Source: Nocardioidaceae bacterium
GTDB lineage: Bacteria > Actinomycetota > Actinomycetes > Propionibacteriales > Nocardioidaceae
DNA length: 38,947 bases
Assembly: GCA_013696555.1 (NCBI GenBank)
Contig: JACCYJ010000096.1
Coordinates: 1-38,947 of the forward strand
Direction: 5' to 3'
Shown here piece after piece: positions 33,822 through 38,947 of this stretch (positions are counted from its first letter, which is position 1; every line of letters starts with the position of its first letter). The notes beneath the pieces were generated by a model. The model was not told the origin of the DNA and made no database searches. It was given only the letters and a program-made list of their open reading frames with translations. A program made the position numbers and the translations under genes.

Positions 33822-34973
33822 CTACCGGCGGCGCCGGATCATGGCACTCGGATGCCGTGCTGCATCGAGCAGCCGGCGCGCGGTGCCCTCCGTCCTACGC
33901 CGGGCAGAAGCGTCGCGTCGCAGTTGCGCGACCTCGAGCAGCAGCTCGGCGGTGGCGGCGGTCGCGGTGTCGATCACCTCATTGGGCTCCCAGTCGTCAG
34001 GTGCGCGGCTGCCTTCGGTCCACCGTGGCCGCAGCTCGGCCAGGCTCCCACTCACGTCGTACCCGCGTTCGTCGATCTCGCTGATCCACTCCTCCGCGAT
34101 CGCCTCGAGGCGGGGCCGGAGAACCTCCGGAGGCGCAGGCGGGCGGGTGGTCGAAACGCGAGGCAGGATTTGTTGGGCGTAGAGGTCCTTGGCAACGGCT
34201 CCGAACTCAGTGGTGACCAGTCGACCATCCAGGTACGCGCTGACCCGCCGCATCACCTCGATGTCTGCGACACCCAGTGACGTATTGGGCCGAACGTCAT
34301 GCCCCGGGAGATACCGAGACGGCTCCGGAATACCTACGACGCTGGCGAAACGCTGCCACAGCAGGTGCGGCGTAGCACCTGCCGGCGGGACCGTCACGAT
34401 GTGAACGCGGCCGGTTGGCAGTCCGCTGCCCCAGTTGTTGAGCACCTCGGTCAGTCGCTGGGCCCGGAACGGCGCCGGCCTCTTGGCGTCGTCGGTACGT
34501 TCGCCGCCGAGGAGTCCGGCGTGGCGTAGGTACTGGCTGAACCGGTGCTGACGGCCGTGCTTGACCGACTCCTGCCAGTCGGCGACCACCTGCCGCGCCG
34601 GGTCTCGCGCGGTGACGACGATGTGGATCTCAGCGTCATCAAACGCCGCCAACGCGTCCTGCGCCCTGTCGGCCGTCGCCGTGGCGAGGATCTCGTGGCC
34701 GATGAGGACCGTGCCGTCGAAGTCCATCGCCAGCCGCACCAGGCGCGGCCACGCTCCCTGCGCCGCGGGTCGGACACCACCAGCGAAGACATGATCGCCA
34801 CGGGCATCGAGTGCGGCGAAGAAGTGGTCGCGGTGACCGTCGTCGGGGTACCACACGCCGCTGTCTCGCAGGGCCGCTCGATGCTTGCGCAGCAGGCCTT
34901 GCAGGAACGTGGTCCCGGTCTTGGGGAGTCCGACGTGCACGAAGATGCACTGCGGTCCTGCCCCGGCGGCCAT
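33822..34973 (-). CDS. Sulfotransferase-like P-loop protein
   Basis: About 383 residues from ATG 34973. The N-terminus CIFVHVGLPKTGTTFLQGLLRKHR is the PAPS 5'-phosphosulphate-binding loop of sulfotransferases, and VTARDPARQVVADWQESVKHG has the form of the 3'-phosphate-binding region. The rest is divergent: the middle (about 170-290) matches nothing I recognise, and the C-terminus is basic (SAMIRRRR). It may sulphate an exported sugar or lipid, which is inference. The start is supported by TAGACT (34982-34987) 8 nt upstream on the minus strand. A 12-bp palindrome separates it from the divergent gene at 35024. Confidence 0.75.
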   Translation of the reverse strand: MAAGAGPQCIFVHVGLPKTGTTFLQGLLRKHRAALRDSGVWYPDDGHRDHFFAALDARGDHVFAGGVRPAAQGAWPRLVRLAMDFDGTVLIGHEILATATADRAQDALAAFDDAEIHIVVTARDPARQVVADWQESVKHGRQHRFSQYLRHAGLLGGERTDDAKRPAPFRAQRLTEVLNNWGSGLPTGRVHIVTVPPAGATPHLLWQRFASVVGIPEPSRYLPGHDVRPNTSLGVADIEVMRRVSAYLDGRLVTTEFGAVAKDLYAQQILPRVSTTRPPAPPEVLRPRLEAIAEEWISEIDERGYDVSGSLAELRPRWTEGSRAPDDWEPNEVIDTATAATAELLLEVAQLRRDASARRRTEGTARRLLDAARHPSAMIRRRR

Positions 34974-34981
34974 GGCGATGG

Positions 34982-35004
34982 AGTCTAATGGGGCCAAGCT
35001 TGGC
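34982..35004 (-). promoter_or_regulatory. -10 box and perfect 12-bp palindrome in the sulfotransferase divergent region
   Basis: TAGACT on the minus strand (34982-34987) is followed upstream by the palindrome GCCAAGCTTGGC (34993-35004), which would sit in the -10/-35 spacer of the sulfotransferase-like gene and just upstream of the divergent small gene. It is a candidate shared operator. Confidence 0.4.
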
Positions 35005-35023
35005 TCTGGATTTTATCGTGCGC

Positions 35024-35314
35024 ATGTGGCACTCCAGGTACGGTCGAGTGGTGCGAGGTGATCGGGTCGAGATCGTCATCGATGCCGGCGGGGAGATCCG
35101 CACGTACGAGGTCGTCGCGACTCGCAATGGCCGCCGGGTCGAGATCAATACCGGTCGCGGCATCGTTGAGGTGACCGAGGTGACACGCGGGGGTACGTCT
35201 GTTCGCACAGCGCGGTTCATGGCGAACCGGATCTTGGCTCTCGTCGAGCACCCGGCGACGGACCGAAACATTGCCGAGGAGGTCATCGCGTCGCGGCGAA
35301 CCGGCCTGACGTGA
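35024..35314 (+). CDS. Small protein of unknown function
   Basis: About 96 residues, not recognised. It reads as a compact beta-rich domain (SRYGRVVRGDRVEIVIDAGGEIRTYEVVATRNGRRVEINTG), with regular alternation and glycine turns, followed by a helix (RTARFMANRILALVEHP). There are no cysteines, no membrane segment and no signal peptide. ATG 35024 is chosen; the frame is open upstream through GTG 35018 and ATG 34988. It is divergent from the sulfotransferase-like gene with about 50 bp between starts, so the two may be co-regulated. Base composition and codon use look normal. Confidence 0.6.
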   Translation: MWHSRYGRVVRGDRVEIVIDAGGEIRTYEVVATRNGRRVEINTGRGIVEVTEVTRGGTSVRTARFMANRILALVEHPATDRNIAEEVIASRRTGLT

Positions 35315-35370
35315 ACGGTGCCGGCGAGAGCGGCGCAGCCCTTGGAACCTATGTGCCTGCGGAGGTAGCG

Positions 35371-35901
35371 ATGCGCTCGATCCACGTGTGGGTGGTGGTG
35401 ACCGCCCTCGCGGTCGCGGGCTGTGGCAATCAGGCCGCCTCCGTGGTCGAGGACCAGCCGAGCCCGAAGTCTGTAGTTCCCTCGTCCACCGCACCCGCAC
35501 CAACCACGACGACCGTAGTGCCGAAACCGAACGAACGCACCAGCCGGGGCAAGCTCGTCACGACGTCCGCCAGCGAGTACGGCACCATGCTGTTCGACAC
35601 GACTGGGCAGGCGATCTACCTGTTCGACAAGGAGAACACCGACCGCCCGGAGTGTTACCAGGCATGTGCCGCCGCCTGGCCACCGGTGCTCACTCGAGGG
35701 GAACCGCGCGGCAGCGGCCAGGTCAAGTCAGACCTGCTGGGCACGACCGCACGAACGGACGGCTCGACGCAGGCCACGTACGCCGGGCATCCGCTCTATT
35801 ACTACGTGCACGACGACAAGAACGAAGTCTCCTGTCACAACGTGACCGAGTTCGGTGGCTTGTGGCTCGTCGTCACACCGAGCGGGGACCCTGCTGCGTG
35901 A
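35371..35901 (+). CDS. Lipoprotein with two secreted repeats (PF03640 type)
   Basis: A 176-residue lipoprotein. The signal peptide VWVVVTALAVAGC has its lipid-modified cysteine at 18, then a Ser/Thr/Pro-rich linker (about 30-65). Two repeats follow: GTMLFDTTGQAIYLFDKENTDRPECYQACAAAWPPVL and ATYAGHPLYYYVHDDKNEVSCHNVTEFGGLWLVVTPSG, which match the PF03640 secreted-repeat family with its paired cysteines. The function of this family is unknown; electron-transfer or metal-binding roles have been proposed for some. GGAGG lies 6 nt before ATG 35371. The last 29 bp overlap, tail to tail, the DHFR-family gene on the other strand. Confidence 0.85.
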   Translation: MRSIHVWVVVTALAVAGCGNQAASVVEDQPSPKSVVPSSTAPAPTTTTVVPKPNERTSRGKLVTTSASEYGTMLFDTTGQAIYLFDKENTDRPECYQACAAAWPPVLTRGEPRGSGQVKSDLLGTTARTDGSTQATYAGHPLYYYVHDDKNEVSCHNVTEFGGLWLVVTPSGDPAA

Positions 35902-36493
35902 CCTGAGACGCCGGGGCCGCGTCGGCGTGTCCTTCCGTCGTGGTGCGGTAGCGGAGGTGAATCACGCCGTTGCCAAAGCGGCGTTCGTCCAGCAGCTCGA
36001 GAGTTGGGCGGACATTGTCGGGGAGGGAGTGATTGCCGGATCCGACCACGATGGGCGCGAGGAACAGGTGGCACTCGTCGACCAACCCGGCCTTGATCGC
36101 CTGAGCCGCGAGGTCGGGGCCGCCCACGGTGATGTCACGTGCCGCTGCTGCCTTCAGCTGCCGGATCGCTTCCGCGTCGAAGTTTCGCTCGATCCGCGTC
36201 CTGGCGCTGGACACCGTCTCCAGCGTCTTGGAGTAAACGATCTTGTCGGCCGCCTGCCATATCTGCGCGAAGTCCCGCATGAAGGGCGGCTGGTCGGTGA
36301 GGGTGTGCGCGGTCTCCCAGTAGGCCATCACCTCGTACAATCGGCGCCCGTAAAGGTAGGTGCCGACCGGGCGCTCGAGGTCATTGACGAAGGTGTGCAC
36401 CTCCTCGTCCGGGGCGGCCCAGTCGAAGTTGCCGTCCGCGTCCGCTACGTATCCGTCGAGCGACGTGATCGCCGAGTAGATCAGCTTGGCCAT
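35873..36493 (-). CDS. Dihydrofolate reductase family protein (RibD C-terminal domain)
   Basis: About 206 residues from ATG 36493. KLIYSAITSLDGYVAD is the family start, followed by GTYLYGRRLYEVMAYWE, KIVYSKTLET, the NADPH-binding ITVGGPDLAAQAIKAGLVDECHLFLAPIVVGSG and a terminal strand GVIHLRYRTT. This group resembles RibD reductase domains and is not a housekeeping dihydrofolate reductase; the substrate is unknown. GGGAGG precedes the ATG. The final 20 residues, ending TQQGPRSV, are an unconserved tail that overlaps the lipoprotein gene on the opposite strand, suggesting read-through past an older stop. Confidence 0.87.
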   Translation of the reverse strand: MAKLIYSAITSLDGYVADADGNFDWAAPDEEVHTFVNDLERPVGTYLYGRRLYEVMAYWETAHTLTDQPPFMRDFAQIWQAADKIVYSKTLETVSSARTRIERNFDAEAIRQLKAAAARDITVGGPDLAAQAIKAGLVDECHLFLAPIVVGSGNHSLPDNVRPTLELLDERRFGNGVIHLRYRTTTEGHADAAPASQVTQQGPRSV

Positions 36494-36700
36494 GGTGAGC
36501 CTCCCTCGCACGTCTTGATGTATCTCAGGGCTAGCACTTCGGGGGAGCGCCGTCCCTCTCCTCGGGTACCCACGAGCCCCGAATCCGTTGGGACCCGTTC
36601 ACGTCGGCTTCGTCCTGTGCTGGGAGCCCTGGAGCAGCGCGCGCCATCAGGAGCGGGGAAGCCCGCACCGACGTACACCGCTCGGGAAAGTCGGCGTCCA

Positions 36701-37063
36701 TCAGCCCCAGCACAGGCAGAAGGGGTGCCCGGCTGGGTCGGCGTACACCTGGAAGCCCTCATCCGCCGCCGTGTCGTCGGCGGCCTTCAGCAGCCTGGCG
36801 CCCAGCGCCATGGCCTCCTCGTGCGCGGTGGCGACATCCTCGACGTACAGGTCAAGGTGGATCTGCTGCGGCGTCCCCTCGGGCCACTGCGGTGCTACGT
36901 GGTCGGGTGCGAGCTGGATGCCCATCCGGGGGTCCCCGTCGACGTAGATGGTGTGCCAGTCGTCGTCTGCCTCGACAGTGCCTCCCAGCAGCTGCGACCA
37001 AAAGGAGCTCACAGCGTCGAGGTCCGCTGCGTCGAGGACGACGATCGTTCGAGAGATCTTCAT
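36701..37063 (-). CDS. VOC-family (glyoxalase-like) protein
   Basis: A 120-residue vicinal-oxygen-chelate protein. The first half has TIVVLDAADLDAVSSFWSQLLGG, the second has QIHLDLYVEDVATAHEEAMALGARLLK and DPAGHPFCLCW. The conserved histidine of the second repeat (IHLDLYV) and the DPAGHPFCL ending are typical. It belongs to the Glyoxalase_6 group like the protein at 31063-31455 but is not a close copy. ATG 37063 is preferred; ATG 37072 is in frame. The 207-bp gap to the DHFR-family gene downstream holds no gene that I can support. Confidence 0.85.
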   Translation of the reverse strand: MKISRTIVVLDAADLDAVSSFWSQLLGGTVEADDDWHTIYVDGDPRMGIQLAPDHVAPQWPEGTPQQIHLDLYVEDVATAHEEAMALGARLLKAADDTAADEGFQVYADPAGHPFCLCWG

Positions 37064-37217
37064 GGACGTCATCGTGTCAGAGGTGATCACCCGGTTTTGA
37101 CTCTCTCCGTGCCATCACTTCGCGGCTGGACCCGAGTCCGCCGTCGCCGGGAGCCAGTCGACAAAGAGGGACCACCGGGAGGGCAGCCAGCGCACCGCGG
37201 GTGCGACGGCGACTCGG

Positions 37218-37481
37218 TCACTTGGGTCGGTAGACCTCGCGCCGATGCCCGACAGGTAGCACAAGGACCAGCAGGACGTCGTCGTGGATCTCGTAGACGA
37301 TGCGATAGTCACCCGTGCGAACTCTCCACTCGCCTGATCCGCCCACCAGCCGGGTGGCGTTCGGGGGCCGCGGGTCGTCGGCGAGAAGCTCGAGCGCTGC
37401 CTGGATGCGTCGGCGCACCTGAGGGTCGAACTTGCGGAGCTGGCGCGCCGCGGAGGGTGCCAGCCTGAGCCGGTAGGTCAC
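37218..37481 (-). CDS. RelE/ParE-family toxin
   Basis: An 87-residue RelE-fold protein: YRLRLAPSAARQLRKFDPQVRRRIQAALELLADDP, then RLVGGSGEWRVRTGDYRIVYEIHDDVLLVLVLPVGHRREVYR. The WRVRTGDYRIVYEI and HRREVY segments carry the basic and aromatic residues used by RelE mRNA interferases on the ribosome. The GTG start overlaps the antitoxin stop by four bases. RelE is favoured over ParE by the closing GHRREVY motif. It looks intact. Confidence 0.87.
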   Translation of the reverse strand: MTYRLRLAPSAARQLRKFDPQVRRRIQAALELLADDPRPPNATRLVGGSGEWRVRTGDYRIVYEIHDDVLLVLVLPVGHRREVYRPK

Positions 37482-37750
37482 GTCAGGCCGAGGTCCGCCT
37501 TGACCTGCTCCCAGGGGATTGGCGCCTCGCCGGTGGCCCGCATCTCGGCGCGCGCTGCCTCGGCGGCCAGGATGTCGGACATGTCTTCGGCAAGCGCGAC
37601 CAGCTGGTCGAGGTCATCGGCGTCGATGACGGCCGCCACCCGACGACCACGGCGAGACAGGTAGACGGGCACGTGCTCATCGCGGGCGCGGTCGATAATC
37701 GCGGCCAGCTGTTGGCGTGCCCGTGATACGGCTAAGGACTCTGCGGACAT
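37478..37750 (-). CDS. Phd/YefM-family antitoxin
   Basis: A 90-residue antitoxin whose N-terminal half SLAVSRARQQLAAIIDRARDEHVPVYLSRRGRRVAAVIDADDLDQL is the Phd/YefM DNA-binding and dimerisation domain; the C-terminal helix (ARAEMRATGEAPIPWEQVKADLGL) would wrap the toxin. It is translationally coupled (GTGA) to a RelE-type toxin. ATG 37750 is preceded after 6 nt by a -10 box (TACGAT), so the mRNA is likely leaderless. Confidence 0.87.
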   Translation of the reverse strand: MSAESLAVSRARQQLAAIIDRARDEHVPVYLSRRGRRVAAVIDADDLDQLVALAEDMSDILAAEAARAEMRATGEAPIPWEQVKADLGLT

Positions 37751-37756
37751 GCCCCA

Positions 37757-37786
37757 ATCGTACAATTCACCCATTAAACGTACAAC
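37757..37786 (-). promoter_or_regulatory. Promoter with direct repeats for the Phd/RelE module
   Basis: On the minus strand the -35 TTGTAC, a 17-bp spacer and the -10 TACGAT stand 6 nt before ATG 37750. The sequence TTGTACG occurs twice with a 20-bp period (plus-strand CGTACAA at 37759-37765 and 37779-37785), so each promoter box contains one copy on the same face of the helix. This fits autorepression by the antitoxin. Confidence 0.55.
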
Positions 37787-37895
37787 AGCGGTTCCAACGT
37801 ACGCGCCGCGGGAGGGGGTGCCCGCCGCAGCCTTAGGTCGGGGTCCCAACTCGTGCCACGCTTATCGCCACGCTTGGCCGTCTACCTCATCGTCA

Positions 37896-37921
37896 AGGGG
37901 TTCAAGCCCTCTCCCGCTACC
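37896..37921 (+). other. tRNA T-arm-like 3' fragment (possible attachment-site scar)
   Basis: AGGGG-TTCAAGC-CCTCT (37896-37912) folds as a T arm with a seven-base loop, and CCCGCTA plus CC follows as an acceptor strand would. No matching 5' half, D arm or anticodon arm lies upstream, so this is not a complete tRNA gene. Such fragments are often left by integration at tRNA 3' ends, but no integrase is in the window and chance is possible. Confidence 0.25.
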
Positions 37922-38039
37922 GCCCGCAATCTCCCCCTTGGCAGAGGCACCCGGGCTAGGCGATTGAACTTCAACACAGCACGCTCGGCCTCGCCCTGTT
38001 CTGCTGTGGTGAGCGGGGCGAGCGGGTGGCCGCGGACCG

Positions 38040-38441
38040 CTACGCCTTGTCGCGAGCGTCGCCGTGCCGATGGACCACTGTCCATTCGCCACCCTCGCGC
38101 CGGTAGATCTGGGTCACTCGCAGGGTGTAGGTACGCGGCTCCCCGTTGACGCTGGCCTGCGTGTGCTCGTAGCCGACCGTGTACGCCATATCGCCGATGA
38201 TGTCGGCCGCGACGATCTCATGCGTGTACGACGTGCAGCCGGAGAAACTTCGCTCCAACAAGCTGAAGAGTTCGTCGACCTCGGTGCGTCCGACTGCGCT
38301 CTTCCAGGCACCGAAGACGGTCACTGGTTCCTTGCGGGACCAGATCGCGCGCCGAACGGTGGCGTCGCCATTGTGCACCGCTATCTCTGCGTCTCTGAGC
38401 TGAGAACTCACCCAAGCGAGGAAGTCGTCACGTTCACTCAT
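38040..38441 (-). CDS. SnoaL-like / DUF4440-type NTF2-fold protein
   Basis: A 133-residue protein of the NTF2 fold. It starts with two helices (RDDFLAWVSSQLRDAEIAVHNGDATVRRAIWSRKEPVTVFGAW), continues with RTEVDELFSLLERSFSGCTSYTHEIVAADIIGDMAYTVGYEHT and ends with paired strands TYTLRVTQIYRREGGEWTVVHRHGD, which is characteristic. Members are isomerases, hydrolases or binding proteins; none can be named here. The ATG is at 38441. Nothing around it indicates a pathway. Confidence 0.82.
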   Translation of the reverse strand: MSERDDFLAWVSSQLRDAEIAVHNGDATVRRAIWSRKEPVTVFGAWKSAVGRTEVDELFSLLERSFSGCTSYTHEIVAADIIGDMAYTVGYEHTQASVNGEPRTYTLRVTQIYRREGGEWTVVHRHGDARDKA

Positions 38442-38786
38442 CCTCCAAGTGAAGCAGCAGTCCCATCAAGATGGAGAAGGCCATCGACCCGTCACTGATG
38501 CAAGGGTAAGCCCACGAGGCTAGTCGTTGCTCGATGGTCAAGCTGGACCTTGTTGCCGCATCTCGGTATGGGCGTCGGTTCGTCACACAAGGGGCCTACC
38601 GACTGGGCCTTCACGGCGCCCTCAGATGCACGGTTCCTGGTCGGCGTGAACCAGCTCAGCCCCCCCACTGGAGCACGGCCCTATCGCTCCAACGTCCGAA
38701 AAGCCGGCACCCGCGAGACTCGGAGCGGTGACAGCGGGCTGACCTGAGTATTCGCGACAGTTCGGCGCCTGTACTCTCCTGTGTCC
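38442..38786. other. Gene-poor interval before a GntR regulator
   Basis: I see no supportable gene, RNA or strong repeat. Short open frames exist on both strands but lack ribosome binding sites and protein-like composition. At the right end TACTCT (38772-38777) lies 9 nt before ATG 38787 and may be the -10 box of the GntR gene. Confidence 0.4.
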
Positions 38787-38947
38787 ATGCAGACCGTCGA
38801 TGACCTCGTCCACTCGATGGGGACCGCGGTGCGTGCCGGCAGGTACGCGCCCGGCGACCCGCTCCCGTCGGTGCGGGCGCTGGCCGCGGAGCGGCACTGC
38901 TCGGCGGGCACCGCGGCGCGGGCGTACCTCCGGCTGCGGGCCGCAGG
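38787..38947 (+). CDS. GntR-family transcriptional regulator (5' end only)
   Basis: The window ends inside this gene, so only 53 codons are seen. They encode the start of a GntR winged helix: DDLVHSMGTAVRAGRYAPGDPLPSVRALAAERHCSAGTAARAYLRLRAA, with the G-x-x-LPS-x-R-x-LA-x-x-x-x-x-S-x-x-T-x pattern. The effector domain, and so the subfamily, lies outside the window; the short, direct entry into the helix fits YtrA- or MocR-type proteins. Confidence 0.75.
   Translation, partial: MQTVDDLVHSMGTAVRAGRYAPGDPLPSVRALAAERHCSAGTAARAYLRLRAA

Noticed and set aside
35855-37468. A 537-codon plus-strand frame across the DHFR-family, VOC and RelE genes
   Set aside because: It runs antisense to three recognisable proteins and crosses their intergenic regions; its translation has no domain.
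1-38947. CRISPR arrays, rRNA operons, transposases or a replication origin
   Set aside because: No regularly spaced repeats with unique spacers, no rRNA-like sequence, no DDE or serine/tyrosine recombinase motifs and no DnaA-box cluster were seen.

Overview
The window is high-GC DNA with dense gene packing, many GTG starts, four-base ATGA/GTGA gene overlaps and several starts that look leaderless (a TANNNT box 6-8 nt before the start codon). Gene content points to an actinobacterium: a HelD/HelR-type RNA polymerase recycling factor, an MprA-MprB-PepD-type locus, a three-gene branched-chain 2-oxoacid dehydrogenase operon, an actinobacterial PaaN and a DUF6458-type small membrane protein. I cannot fix the genus from sequence alone. 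There are no rRNA genes, CRISPR arrays, transposases or integrases.

Layout. (1) 52-7468, plus strand: a tight five-gene run of a HelR-like ATPase, a membrane metallophosphoesterase, a fused PhzE/TrpEG-type chorismate aminase, PabA and PabB. (2) 7549-10991, minus strand: response regulator, histidine kinase and HtrA/PepD-like protease, with matching direct repeats in front of the regulator and the protease. (3) 11172-13271, minus strand: a fructosamine-kinase-family protein, a small four-helix membrane protein, and two decayed genes (a methyltransferase and a membrane protein). (4) 13343-14320 (minus) and 14353-15429 (plus): a divergent EamA transporter and HisC/Pat-type aminotransferase. (5) 15621-19275: a heterodimeric ABC exporter with one degenerate ATP site. 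(6) 19308-19953: a VapBC module. (7) 20069-23170, minus: a PadR regulator, ABC ATPase and FtsX-type permease operon with a clear operator. (8) 23291-24271: a second EamA transporter, divergent from the bkdABC-like operon at 24380-27924. (9) 28010-31001: PaaI thioesterase, a GNAT protein and PaaN. (10) 31063-33818: a VOC protein, a DEAD-box RNA helicase with a terminator-like hairpin in its leader, a DUF6458 protein and a cysteine-free Rrf2 regulator. (11) 33822-38947: an accessory-looking stretch with a sulfotransferase-like protein, an unknown small protein, a secreted-repeat lipoprotein, a DHFR-family protein, a second VOC protein, a Phd/RelE module, a SnoaL-like protein and the start of a GntR regulator.

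The most unusual signal is a 78-bp element present twice in opposite orientation (7459-7536 and 12583-12660, 70 of 78 bases identical). It contains a small hairpin, a perfect 34-bp palindrome and a third copy of the palindrome half-site. One copy lies between convergent genes; the other sits exactly where a methyltransferase gene is cut off, which suggests a small mobile or recombinogenic palindromic repeat. Other points of note are three adjacent chorismate aminases with different active-site signatures, the paired MprA-box-like repeats, and the leader hairpin of the helicase gene.
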